Assembly: GCA_005787585.1 (NCBI GenBank)
Contig: SYAL01000047.1
Span: 62,001-126,000 of the forward strand
Direction: 5' to 3'
From: Bacteroidota bacterium
GTDB lineage: Bacteria > Bacteroidota > Bacteroidia > B-17B0 > Aurantibacillaceae
DNA length: 64,000 bases
The notes below the pieces were generated by a model. That model was not told the DNA's origin. It searched no databases and saw nothing but the letters and a program-made list of their open reading frames with translations. The position numbers and the translations under genes were made by a program. Below, one piece after another: positions 9,542 through 19,040 of the stretch. Numbering within the stretch: position 1 is the first letter of the stretch; each line of letters starts with the position of its first letter.

Positions 9542-10669
9542 TTAATAATTTATTATTTGCTCTTGTATGGCTTCGGGAATTTCTCTGTATTCATACTGTT
9601 GTGTTCTTAATTGAGGATTAAATCCTGCCTCTCTTATTGCCTCTTGAATCGTTTTATAAGTAAATCGATGTGGAGCCCCTGCTGCACTTACTACATTTTC
9701 TTCAATCATTATACTACCAAAATCATTTGCTCCTGCTTGTAAACAAATTTGAGCTGTTGCTTTTCCTATAGTTAACCAACTTGCTTGAATGTTAATAATA
9801 TTAGGCAACATTATTCTGCTTAATGCAATCATTCGGATATACTCATTGGAGGTAACAGTATTTTTTATTCCCTTTAAGCGATTTAACAGGGTCCCGTCGT
9901 CCTGAAAAGGCCATGGAATAAAAGCTAAAAATCCTTTGGCGTGCTCGGGTTTTTGCGTCTGTACTTCTCGTAATAAAACTAAGTGTTCAAATCTTTCGTA
10001 AATTGTTTCTACGTGCCCAAACATCATGGTAGCGCTTGTAGTAATATTTAATTGATGGCAAGCCTTCATTACCTCAAGCCATTCTCGTCCCGAACATTTG
10101 CCTTTGCTAATTAATCGTCTTACTCTATCGTTTAAAATTTCTGCACCTGCTCCAGGCAAGCTATCTAGGCCCGCTTCAATTAATGCTTTTAAAACTTCGT
10201 GATGTGTGCTTTTTTCTAATTTAGTAATATGCGCAATTTCAGGGGGGCCCAAAGAGTGTAGCTTAATTTGAGGATAATGTGATTTAATTTCTTTAAATAA
10301 TTTAACATAAAAAGCTAATCCTAAATCAGGGTGATGTCCGCCCTGTAAAAGAAGTTGATCACCACCAAAACGAATGGTTTCTTCAATTTTTTTTTGGTAG
10401 GTTTTAAAATCGGTAATGTAGGCTTCTTTGTGGCCAGGTATTCTATAAAAGTTACAAAATTTACAATTTGCAATGCATACGTTTGTTGTATTTAAGTTTC
10501 TATCTATTTGCCATGTAACATCGTTCGAGTTTTTTTTTTGAATTTTTTTTAACTCATTTGCAATAAACATTAGTTCAGCAGTATTCGCATTTTCGTATAA
10601 AAAAACTCCTTCTTCTATACTTAAAAACTCAAAATTTAGAGCTCGTAGCAAAAGCGAATCAACTGTCAT
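9542..10669 (-). CDS. mqnC: Cyclic dehypoxanthine futalosine synthase (radical SAM)
   Basis: MqnC is a radical-SAM enzyme that cyclises dehypoxanthine futalosine in the futalosine menaquinone pathway. The [4Fe-4S] motif CIANCKFC (CxxxCxxC) appears near residue 70, followed by QGGHHPDLGL, LPGAGAEIL and MMFGHVET, all typical of the MqnC/MqnE group. EGVFLYENA in the N-terminal part is also characteristic. I prefer the ATG at 10669 (MTVDSLLLRAL, 375 residues). A TTG at 10684 would add five residues but overlaps a TAAATTTG promoter-like sequence at 10682-10689. It lies directly upstream of purT. It implies that this organism makes menaquinone by the futalosine rather than the MenA-H route. Confidence 0.93.
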   Translation of the reverse strand: MTVDSLLLRALNFEFLSIEEGVFLYENANTAELMFIANELKKIQKKNSNDVTWQIDRNLNTTNVCIANCKFCNFYRIPGHKEAYITDFKTYQKKIEETIRFGGDQLLLQGGHHPDLGLAFYVKLFKEIKSHYPQIKLHSLGPPEIAHITKLEKSTHHEVLKALIEAGLDSLPGAGAEILNDRVRRLISKGKCSGREWLEVMKACHQLNITTSATMMFGHVETIYERFEHLVLLREVQTQKPEHAKGFLAFIPWPFQDDGTLLNRLKGIKNTVTSNEYIRMIALSRIMLPNIINIQASWLTIGKATAQICLQAGANDFGSIMIEENVVSAAGAPHRFTYKTIQEAIREAGFNPQLRTQQYEYREIPEAIQEQIINY

Positions 10670-10718
10670 AATCTTTTTAAACAAATTTAACCACTGTAAT
10701 GTTCAATCTAAATAATAA

Positions 10719-10754
10719 TAAAGCCCGTTTCATACATTTACGAAACGGGCTTTA
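10719..10754 (-). terminator. Rho-independent terminator after the 10773-12824 gene
   Basis: A perfect 12-base inverted repeat (AAAGCCCGTTTC at 10720-10731 and its complement at 10742-10753, extended by one more A/T pair) encloses a 10-base loop. On the minus strand it lies 19 bases past the stop of the secreted protein gene and is followed by a T-rich tract. It separates that gene from mqnC, which therefore needs its own promoter. Confidence 0.88.
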
Positions 10755-10772
10755 AAAAAAATTTATATTATA

Positions 10773-12824
10773 TTAATTTTTTAACAACTTTATTGTTTTA
10801 ATTTCAAACCCGTCGGCATTATATGTTTTTAAAATATAAGACCCCTTTATTAATTCTGAAGTGTTGATTCTATCAGTCTCATTTACTTCAGTTTTTAAAA
10901 TAACCTGCCCTAAAATATTATAAATTTCAATTCTTCCTTTTAATCCGCTAATATTTAATTCGTTAGTAAATGGATTAGGGAAAATAGAACTTTCTGTATT
11001 ATTTCCTAGCTCATTTTCAATTCCAGTACAAAGCGAAACTGTTACTGATTTTGCAACTGAGGCCGAAGCGCATCCTACAGAACTTGTCCCGATTGCATTA
11101 AACACTTTCGTTCCAACTGATGTGGCTGTGTATGTTATTGGATTAGAATTTGAATTTATTTGTCCAGACCAAACATAAGTGTCTGCACCCGATGCAGTAA
11201 GAGTTACCACTTGATCTATACAAGCCGTAACTTTATTTGCAAAAATTGTTACAGTAGGATTAGCTTCTACTGATAAAGTAACTTGGCCCAAACTAACACA
11301 ACCGTTTGAGGTACCAGAAATTGTGAAAGAATAAGCTCCTGGGGCAGTTGGGGTTGGCGTAGATTTTGGGTTTGCAGTGCTGCCTAAATAAAAATATGTA
11401 TTTGCTCCCGAAGCATTAATTGTAATAGAGCCAACACCAGCACATAAAACTGAGGGGGTAAGCGAAACTGCTAATACAGGACTAGGATTTACGGTAATTG
11501 AAATGCTATTTGTTCCAAAACAAACCACAGGAAAACTCCCTGAAATTCCAACTACTGTATAAATAGAGGAGGCCCCAGGAGTAACCGTAATCACAGGAGT
11601 GGTTGCTCCGTTGCTCCAAGAATAATTAGTTGCTGCGCTTAATGCAGATAGGGTTACTGTTCCACCAGAACAAAGAACTGATGAACTAGAAATTATTGCC
11701 ATAGATAGTTGCGCGCCAAGTGTAATGGTGGCAGTTTTTACATTTGGGCAATTGCCCCCGGCGGCATATCCAGTAACGGTATAAATTGTTGTTGCATTAG
11801 GCGTAACAACTATTGAAGAATTTGTTGATCCAGTATTCCAAGAGTAGCTACTTGCACCATTAGCAGTTAAAGTTGCTGAAGTTACAGGGCTTGAACAAAC
11901 AGTAAAACTTGAAACGTTTACATTTGGAGAAGCTGTAACAGTAACAACAGCAGTTTGAGTTCCTATGCAATTAGATGCGCCAGTACCCGATACAACATAG
12001 GTTGTGGTAATTGATGGAGAAACAATTGTTGAAGTGCCGGTTTGACCTGAACCCCAAGTAAATGTTGTGGCTGCGTTGGTCCCCGAACTTGTTGCTGTTA
12101 AACCAACAGTTCCGCCCGAACAAACGCCCGGCAATGTTTGTGCCACATTAATTATTGGCTGATTACAAGGATTCGATATTTTTACAGCATCTATTCCAAT
12201 GTAATTACTCTCGTTTCCGCTCGGCCCTCCATCATTTACAAAATAACGAAGCGCAAAACGACCAACAGTTGGCCCAGCTAATCCGCTAACCGTAATAGAA
12301 TAAACTGCCCAAGTATCAGGATATCCATTTACAGAATTTCCTACAACAACGCTGGAATTGTTTACCCCTAAATTTGGATTAATATCTAACATTAAAGTTG
12401 TATAGGTACCTATGCTTGATGTACCAGAGGGTATTGCAATATTGTCTGTTGGGCTCATTCTTAATTGCAATCTATCGGCAAACTGAATAGGAGCTATAGT
12501 TCGAGTGGCAAACTCAAAAACAAGTCCATTTGAAATATTTAACGAAGGGGTAATTAACCAAGTGCTTATACCTCCGGCACCTGAGCAATTATTAAAATTC
12601 ATTCCCACATAATCATTTGCCGAGCCATTGAAAGCCGGGAAAACGCTGGCACCATTACCCTGGAAAACGGATGTTGTTCCAACAGGTAGAGAATTATTAA
12701 TAATAACCCAGCCCTGCGTTGCGGCAGACCATGTGCTGGTGAAGTTTTCAGTAAACAAAATTTGTGCATTTAAAAAAAATGTCACGCATGTTAAAACAAA
12801 CGAAAGTAAAGTTTTTCTTTTCAT
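10773..12824 (-). CDS. T9SS-secreted cell-surface protein with anchor-J-like and Ig-like domains
   Basis: This 683-residue exported protein starts with a signal peptide ending near NAQ (residue 20). Residues 22-215 resemble the 'choice-of-anchor J' jelly-roll domain (motifs WVIINNSLP, STWLITPSLNIS and GIDAVKISNPC). Residues 220-600 contain about five serine/threonine-rich Ig-like repeats of 70-80 residues with recurring Y.W..G and VTP..T..YTVTG patterns, each with a pair of cysteines. The last 75 residues form a type A T9SS sorting domain (FPNPFTNELNISG ... GSYILKTYN ... IKLLKN). Such proteins are exported by the Por system and anchored or released at the cell surface; binding to a polymer is only a guess. 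Confidence 0.85.
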   Translation of the reverse strand: MKRKTLLSFVLTCVTFFLNAQILFTENFTSTWSAATQGWVIINNSLPVGTTSVFQGNGASVFPAFNGSANDYVGMNFNNCSGAGGISTWLITPSLNISNGLVFEFATRTIAPIQFADRLQLRMSPTDNIAIPSGTSSIGTYTTLMLDINPNLGVNNSSVVVGNSVNGYPDTWAVYSITVSGLAGPTVGRFALRYFVNDGGPSGNESNYIGIDAVKISNPCNQPIINVAQTLPGVCSGGTVGLTATSSGTNAATTFTWGSGQTGTSTIVSPSITTTYVVSGTGASNCIGTQTAVVTVTASPNVNVSSFTVCSSPVTSATLTANGASSYSWNTGSTNSSIVVTPNATTIYTVTGYAAGGNCPNVKTATITLGAQLSMAIISSSSVLCSGGTVTLSALSAATNYSWSNGATTPVITVTPGASSIYTVVGISGSFPVVCFGTNSISITVNPSPVLAVSLTPSVLCAGVGSITINASGANTYFYLGSTANPKSTPTPTAPGAYSFTISGTSNGCVSLGQVTLSVEANPTVTIFANKVTACIDQVVTLTASGADTYVWSGQINSNSNPITYTATSVGTKVFNAIGTSSVGCASASVAKSVTVSLCTGIENELGNNTESSIFPNPFTNELNISGLKGRIEIYNILGQVILKTEVNETDRINTSELIKGSYILKTYNADGFEIKTIKLLKN

Positions 12825-12921
12825 AAAAAGTATTTTTTAAATTTAGTGTTAATTGTTTTATAAAAAAAATTTAAATAAACATGATTTTTTTTTTCAATAA
12901 CAAAATTAAAATTTAATGGAC

Positions 12922-14115
12922 CTAATCCGTCTGTTTTTTTAAAAGAGCCATATAAAATCCATCAAAGCCTTGGCTTGGCAGTAATAATTTATCTTTAATT
13001 AACTCGAAGTTAGGATTATTTTGTAAAAAACAATCTACTTGTTTTCTATTTTCGATTGGCAAAATACTGCAGGTACTATAGACTAATAAGCCGCCAGATT
13101 TGAGGGTCTTTGAATATTCTGTAATTATTTTTTGCTGAATAGCAATTGTTCGATTAATTGATTCGTGGGTTAATTTCCATTTTGCATCAGGGTTTCGTCT
13201 TAAAACACCTAAACCACTGCAAGGAACATCTAACAATAATCTATCTGCTTGATTATTTAACTCAGCTATTGTTTTGCCTTCTTCAATAACTCTTGTTTCT
13301 AAATTAAAAACTCCTGCTCTCAGTGATCTCCTTTTTAGCTCTTTAAGTTTAAATTCCTCAATATCTAAACTAATTATTTTTCCTTTATTTTTCATTAGGG
13401 CAGCAAGATGAAGGCTTTTGCCACCTGCCCCAGCGCAAGCATCAATTACTAAATCATTCGATTTTGGCTCCATAAACTCACCAATTAATTGCGATCCTGC
13501 ATCTTGTAATTCAAACCAGCCCTCTTTAAACGCTTTGTTTTGAAATATATTTACTCTTTTTACAAGTTCAAGTGCATCAATAGCTCCTTTTACAAAAAGA
13601 GTTTCAATACCATCTTTTTTTAAACTTTCGGCTAATTTATCACGAGTAGTTTTTAGTGTGTTAGCCCTTAAAAAAACTGGTGCCTGGCGGTTCATTGCGA
13701 TAGCTTCTGTTTCCCATTCAGTTTTTCCCATCTCAGCAATACAATAATCCCAGAGCCAATCTGGATAAGATTCATAAATTGGTAAATTTGTTCTTAAACC
13801 TTCTTTTTTTACCAGAATATCAATGGGGTTAACGTGTTTAAATTCTTGCCAATCTGGAATTTGATTATTTTTAATGACTAACCAAACTGCAGTTATAAAC
13901 CAAAAATTATTATCAGTTTCGGCCAAATACGAGTATAATCTATAATTGCGTGTAATATCGTAAACAGCCTCGGCCACAAAACGCCTGTCTCTGCTGCCCC
14001 ACTGTATGTTTTGTTTGAATATTTTTTCTAGGGCTTTATCGGCGAATCTATTTTTGATAAAAATTTCTCGAAGGGTTAATGCTACTGAATTAACCAAGTT
14101 TTTATAAATTTTCAT
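12922..14115 (-). CDS. RsmB/NOP-family RNA (cytosine-C5) methyltransferase
   Basis: This 397-residue class-I SAM-dependent enzyme should methylate C5 of a cytosine in rRNA. The catalytic domain shows CAGAGGKSLHLAALM (SAM binding, about residue 230), LLDVPCSGLGVLRRNPD (motif IV with the conserved PC, about residue 295) and LVYSTCSILPIENRKQV (motif VI with the nucleophilic Cys, about residue 345). The N-terminal 150 residues resemble the NusB-like/RsmB accessory region but are divergent. It begins 14 bases after the stop of the gliding-associated protein gene, so read-through transcription from that gene is possible. The exact target base is not determinable here. Confidence 0.88.
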   Translation of the reverse strand: MKIYKNLVNSVALTLREIFIKNRFADKALEKIFKQNIQWGSRDRRFVAEAVYDITRNYRLYSYLAETDNNFWFITAVWLVIKNNQIPDWQEFKHVNPIDILVKKEGLRTNLPIYESYPDWLWDYCIAEMGKTEWETEAIAMNRQAPVFLRANTLKTTRDKLAESLKKDGIETLFVKGAIDALELVKRVNIFQNKAFKEGWFELQDAGSQLIGEFMEPKSNDLVIDACAGAGGKSLHLAALMKNKGKIISLDIEEFKLKELKRRSLRAGVFNLETRVIEEGKTIAELNNQADRLLLDVPCSGLGVLRRNPDAKWKLTHESINRTIAIQQKIITEYSKTLKSGGLLVYSTCSILPIENRKQVDCFLQNNPNFELIKDKLLLPSQGFDGFYMALLKKQTD

Positions 14116-14129
14116 TTAAATTAATCCGC

Positions 14130-16853
14130 TTAGCGCATGACTTGGAAATAGCCCTTTATTGTTCGTTTAACTATGCCTCTTAATCTTATTTCGTAAACAT
14201 GGCATAAATAAAAAAATGTACCTTCACTAACCGGTTGATTGCTAAAAGTGCTCAATCCATTCCACTCAAAATATGGATCCTCTGTATTATAAACTAAATT
14301 ACCCCAACGATCATAAATATTTAAATTAATTTGTTTGATTTGTCTAATTTTAATAGCTTTAAAATAATCATTTGCCTGATCAGCATTAGGGGTTATTATA
14401 TTTGGTAATTCATATAAAGGGCAATTGTCTAAACAAAACTCTGAACTTAAAGGGCTAATATTTCCAATCGAATCTATTGCTTGAATTGCATAACAACCTG
14501 AAAGTGAAATTAAAAAATCTGGAGAATAAACAGTTGAATTGGCGCCATAAAAAGTATCTACCACGCTAAAATTATCAAAAAGAGTTGGCTTAAAAAATAA
14601 AACATATTTAATAACGTCGTCGCTTTCTTTACAAATAAGTTTTGGGTTAGGCCATTTAATTTTAATATAGCCAAGAGGGCAATCTGATTCAATTGCTAAA
14701 GTTGGGGAACATGGGCTGATGAAATCATATGCAGTAACACAAACCTCTTGCGAATTATTAAAAAGAGGTTTTAAAATCGAAGTGTCTGAATACTGGCCTT
14801 CGCTTAAAATTTTATAGCAGTAATTATATCGATTAACTATTTTTACTGAATCAACAAATGAATTTAATGTTGTGGTAGCAACAAACGAATATGTTAAACT
14901 AAGAGGAGTTTTTTTGTAAATTGTATACTTATAATTTGTCCATGGTGTATTTGCCTGCCACGATAATTTAATTTTTCTATCGCTTGGCTCTGCCGTTAAA
15001 TATACTGAATTGGCTATCTGTGATGATCCAAAAATAACAGAGCCTGCAATAAACTCAATTTTATATTGTGCGTTTAAGGTTTGAGTATTAAGTCCGGTAT
15101 GAGTATACGTTTTGGATAAACCCAAAAAATAAGTACTTGTGTTATTATATATATTTGTAAAGCTATTGGTTGATGATGAGCGAAATTTAATATTTAACTG
15201 ATAAGGTCCAGGAAAAGCAATGGTATCTAAATCACTGGGCGAAACAATGGGGTTTTCCCATTTAATTTTGATTGAACCGTCAGATACTCCAGTTGAAAGT
15301 AAATCTACATTTAAAATAATTGGGATGTCTCTTTTAAGTTTAGCACAAACCATTGAACTTGCAAATGTTTCTGAACTGTCTTTGTAAGCCGCTACTAATA
15401 TATAGCCATAATTTTGCCCAATTATTAATCCGTTTCCATTATTATTATCAATAAAAGAATAGGTAGTAGAATTGGTTTGTCCTAAAAAAACAAATCCATC
15501 ATTTAAAGGAACGCCAGTTTTGCATTGAGATAAGGGGTATGGTGTACAATTATTTTTACGATAAATTTTATAAAAAACTAATGGGTTATTTGTTGGCGAA
15601 CATGATGAGGGCGTCCAAGTTATTTTTATATTAGAGCCAATAGGGATAGCTGATACATCTTTTACAGAAGGAGGAACAACTCGAATTTTATATGTATTAA
15701 ATCCAACTAAATTAACCGGAAAGCCGTTATCTTTAACTTTAAAAACCGATTCATAGGGTCTAAGCTGAATATGATTACAACTTGTTTGCCATGTAAACAA
15801 AGAGGTATATGTGGCTATAGCACTTGTATTGCTAATAACTGCTTTAGGGCTTGATGCAGCAAATGCACCGGCATTACCTTCTAATTTTACGATACTAGAA
15901 ATAAATGGACTTGGTGTTTGGTCAACAATGATTAATTTTTTTTGGATTAAAGTCCCCGCTTCTACGCATGTATCTTGAGGAACTATAATACTTGGCGGGC
16001 TGTTGTTTGGACAAACATCTACAACAACCTGCATGTCTCTTAGTACATAACCCATAAGTTGGTATACTCCGCTTGTATTTTTTCTCCATTCTTTAACAAT
16101 AAAAGCTACGTTATACTCTGCTTTATATTTTGGAGAGCACCAAGTTAATAATCCTGTACTTGAGTTGATATTAAAAGTACCGCCTTCAGAACTAGGACTA
16201 AAATATCCATCCACGGTTTGTCCATTCCCCTTTCGAGGTGTAGAAATTTCGTAAGTTAGCAAATCGCCATCGGGATCGTATGCTCCTGGGTTATGATAAA
16301 AGCATTTATCTTTACAAGCTCTATCAATAGGTTGATAATTAAAAATAGGTGAACTATTCGCACAATTAAAATTATTTATAACTAAAAGCGATTCTACATA
16401 AAAGGCTTGGTCGCTTGAATTAATCATGTTGTGAACTCCTGCATTTCTATTAGGGTCAATCATCCTAATCAAATAACTGCCTGCACCAGCATAAACATGA
16501 GTTATGGTGTAAGTATTAAGTTTAACATTATAATTTGCTAAATTAATGATTTCTTCCCCACACTGGGCTAGCGGAGGGCAATTGCAACCCGAATAGCCCC
16601 CATTAACACGATAGGCAATTCCAATTTGTCCGTCACCAAAATAAACAGTATCAGCACATCTGTCAGCAACATCTTGCCCAAAATCAGTATAAACAGTTAC
16701 AGTAATCAAATAACTGTAAGTTGGCACAGAAACGCCTCCCACTAATTTAGTAAATGGCTCAACACGTTTATAAGAAATTTCACCTGCACGATTATGAGAT
16801 GAATAACAAAAAATGGAGACAAAAACAAACAGTATAAATAATATTTTATTCAC
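14130..16853 (-). CDS. T9SS type B (gliding motility-associated C-terminal domain) surface protein
   Basis: This large exported protein of 907 residues has a signal peptide ending near CYSSHNRAGEISY; the HNRAGEIxY start of the mature protein is typical of this Bacteroidota family. Residues 25-400 are PKD/Ig-like, with DPDGDLLTYEISTPR as a cadherin-like calcium-site pattern. Residues 400-800 hold several fibronectin III-like modules (ITWTPSSCSP, IKWENP, LSWQANTPW, IKWPNP). The last 90 residues are a type B sorting domain with NIITPNADQANDYFK, INLNIYDRWGNLVYN and WNG, as in SprB-type gliding proteins. It is likely a surface adhesin; no specific ligand can be inferred. Confidence 0.87.
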   Translation of the reverse strand: MNKILFILFVFVSIFCYSSHNRAGEISYKRVEPFTKLVGGVSVPTYSYLITVTVYTDFGQDVADRCADTVYFGDGQIGIAYRVNGGYSGCNCPPLAQCGEEIINLANYNVKLNTYTITHVYAGAGSYLIRMIDPNRNAGVHNMINSSDQAFYVESLLVINNFNCANSSPIFNYQPIDRACKDKCFYHNPGAYDPDGDLLTYEISTPRKGNGQTVDGYFSPSSEGGTFNINSSTGLLTWCSPKYKAEYNVAFIVKEWRKNTSGVYQLMGYVLRDMQVVVDVCPNNSPPSIIVPQDTCVEAGTLIQKKLIIVDQTPSPFISSIVKLEGNAGAFAASSPKAVISNTSAIATYTSLFTWQTSCNHIQLRPYESVFKVKDNGFPVNLVGFNTYKIRVVPPSVKDVSAIPIGSNIKITWTPSSCSPTNNPLVFYKIYRKNNCTPYPLSQCKTGVPLNDGFVFLGQTNSTTYSFIDNNNGNGLIIGQNYGYILVAAYKDSSETFASSMVCAKLKRDIPIILNVDLLSTGVSDGSIKIKWENPIVSPSDLDTIAFPGPYQLNIKFRSSSTNSFTNIYNNTSTYFLGLSKTYTHTGLNTQTLNAQYKIEFIAGSVIFGSSQIANSVYLTAEPSDRKIKLSWQANTPWTNYKYTIYKKTPLSLTYSFVATTTLNSFVDSVKIVNRYNYCYKILSEGQYSDTSILKPLFNNSQEVCVTAYDFISPCSPTLAIESDCPLGYIKIKWPNPKLICKESDDVIKYVLFFKPTLFDNFSVVDTFYGANSTVYSPDFLISLSGCYAIQAIDSIGNISPLSSEFCLDNCPLYELPNIITPNADQANDYFKAIKIRQIKQINLNIYDRWGNLVYNTEDPYFEWNGLSTFSNQPVSEGTFFYLCHVYEIRLRGIVKRTIKGYFQVMR

Positions 16854-17058
16854 AGTTTACAATAATATATATAAAGTTATGCTTTTATTTACATCTCCAC
16901 AATAAATATTCTTTGATTTAAGAAATGATAACAATTCGTTTTTTAAATTAGATAGTTTAAAAATATTACTATTAAAAAACGATTGTTTTTATTTATAAAA
17001 CTAAAAAGATATATACAATTTATATTACTTTTATCCTTTAAATTTAACCCAAAATAAA

Positions 17059-19011
17059 ATGGGAAATACTCATAATAGTAATTTTGAAAAAATAACTTTT
17101 GCTGGCTTACTCTTAACTCTTGGTATAATTTACGGAGACATTGGTACATCGCCCCTATATGTGATGAAAGCTATTGTTGGCGATAAAGCCATTAATGGCG
17201 AAATGATGATTGGCGGAATGTCACTTGTGTTTTGGACATTAACATTACAAACCACCATCAAATATGTGATTTTTACCCTTAAGGCAGATAACAATGGGGA
17301 AGGCGGTATTTTTTCGCTTTTTACATTAATAAAAAAAGCAAAACGAAAATGGTTAATATGGCCTGCTATAATTGGTGGCTGTTGCATATTAGGCGAAGGT
17401 ATTATTACCCCCCCTATTTCGGTGGCATCTGCTGTTGAAGGTTTAAAATTAATCCCTCGTTTTAGTAATATCGCAACCATTCCGATTGTAATTATAATTA
17501 TTACAGGTTTATTTTTTATTCAACAATTTGGCACTAAATTTATTGGTAAATATTTTGGTCCCGTTATGCTAATTTGGTTTTTAACATTAGGCATCATGGG
17601 GATTATAGGCTTGTCTCACGATTATACGGTTTTAAAATCACTAAACCCATATCACGGTATTAAATTATTAATTAATCACCCAGGTGGGTTTTGGATTTTA
17701 AGTTCTGTTTTTTTGTGTACAACTGGAGCCGAAGCCCTTTACTCCGATATGGGGCATTGTGGCCGAAACAATATTCGTCGCAGTTGGATTTTTGTAAAAG
17801 TAATGCTTGTGCTTAATTATATGGGACAAACAGCTTGGTTAGTTTCAATGGACGGTAAATATTTAAAAGGTGCTAATCCTTTTTATTCTATTATGCCAGA
17901 ATGGTTTTTGCCATTAGGTATTAGTATTGCTACTATTGCTACCATTGTTGCCTCTCAAGCATTAATTAGTGGGTCTTTTACCTTAATTAATGAGGCCATG
18001 CGATTAAGCTTTTGGCCAAAAGTTAGAATTAAATATCCAACAGAATTAAAAGGACAAATGTATATTCCTTCTATTAATTGGATCTTATATTTTGGATGCA
18101 TTAGTATCGTTTTATTTTTTAGAGAATCTAAAAATATGGAAGCCGCTTATGGTTTAACTATTATTTTAGGTATGATTATGTCGTCGCGTTTACTCGCGTT
18201 TTTTATGCGTTTAAAAAAATATCCGCTTTGGTTTTTAAATATTTTTATTGTTGTTTATATTGTTATTGAAGGCGCTTTCTTAATTGCCAATTTAGAAAAA
18301 TTCCCAAAAGGCGGATATATTACTTTGGTTATTGCATTAATTTTAGCAACAATTATGGGATGTTGGTACATGGCTAAACTTATTAGACAAAGGTACGTCG
18401 AATTGGTTCCCCTCAAAAAATACACCCTATTGCTTAGTGACTTAAGTAAAGACAATTCAATTCAAAAATATGCCACCCATTTAGTTTATATGACTAGTGC
18501 AAATAATCCATTAGAAATTGAATCTAAAATTATTTATTCTATTTTACAAAAAAGACCTAAAAGAGCTGATATCTACTGGTTTGTTCATGTAGATGTGATG
18601 GACGAGCCCTATAAAATGGAATATAAAGTAACTCATATTGAAGCAGAAGATATTATTCGAGTTGATTTTAAAATCGGTTTCAGAATTGCCCCACGAGTTA
18701 ATTTAATGTTTAGAAAAGTGGTTGCTGATTTGGTTAAAAATAAAGAAGTAGATATTACCAGCCGCTACGAATCGCTTAACAGAAATAATGTAATTGGAGA
18801 TTTTAAATTTGTAGTGTTAGAAAAATTCTTGTCGTATGAAAATGATCTGCCATTTTTCGAAAATTTAATCTTAAACTTTTACTTTACTTTAAACCGATTT
18901 AGTTTAAGTGAAGCTCGAGCATTCGGCTTAGACAGCAGTTCGGTTAAGATAGAAAAATTTCCTTTGGTGATTAATCCAACTAAAGATTTAAATTTAGTTC
19001 GCATTGAATAA
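17059..19011 (+). CDS. kup: KUP/HAK/KT-family potassium uptake transporter
   Basis: Kup is a potassium:proton symporter of the inner membrane. The 650-residue protein has about 12 hydrophobic segments in the first 440 residues and a hydrophilic cytoplasmic tail afterwards. The family signature GIIYGDIGTSPLYV lies near residue 22, with NNGEGGIF around residue 75 and GEGIITPPISV around residue 110, all in conserved KUP regions. The ATG at 17059 places the first motif at the expected distance. The gene is transcribed alone and runs convergently towards the secreted protein gene at 19041, with only 29 bases between the stops. Confidence 0.95.
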   Translation: MGNTHNSNFEKITFAGLLLTLGIIYGDIGTSPLYVMKAIVGDKAINGEMMIGGMSLVFWTLTLQTTIKYVIFTLKADNNGEGGIFSLFTLIKKAKRKWLIWPAIIGGCCILGEGIITPPISVASAVEGLKLIPRFSNIATIPIVIIIITGLFFIQQFGTKFIGKYFGPVMLIWFLTLGIMGIIGLSHDYTVLKSLNPYHGIKLLINHPGGFWILSSVFLCTTGAEALYSDMGHCGRNNIRRSWIFVKVMLVLNYMGQTAWLVSMDGKYLKGANPFYSIMPEWFLPLGISIATIATIVASQALISGSFTLINEAMRLSFWPKVRIKYPTELKGQMYIPSINWILYFGCISIVLFFRESKNMEAAYGLTIILGMIMSSRLLAFFMRLKKYPLWFLNIFIVVYIVIEGAFLIANLEKFPKGGYITLVIALILATIMGCWYMAKLIRQRYVELVPLKKYTLLLSDLSKDNSIQKYATHLVYMTSANNPLEIESKIIYSILQKRPKRADIYWFVHVDVMDEPYKMEYKVTHIEAEDIIRVDFKIGFRIAPRVNLMFRKVVADLVKNKEVDITSRYESLNRNNVIGDFKFVVLEKFLSYENDLPFFENLILNFYFTLNRFSLSEARAFGLDSSSVKIEKFPLVINPTKDLNLVRIE

Positions 19012-19040
19012 TAAAAATATTAATTTAAAATTATTGAATT

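Noticed and set aside
10773-12824. Repetitive T/G/A-rich sequence in the secreted protein gene as a DNA repeat array.
   Set aside because: The repetition is at protein level (Ig-like units) with varied codons; there are no direct DNA repeats of fixed length.
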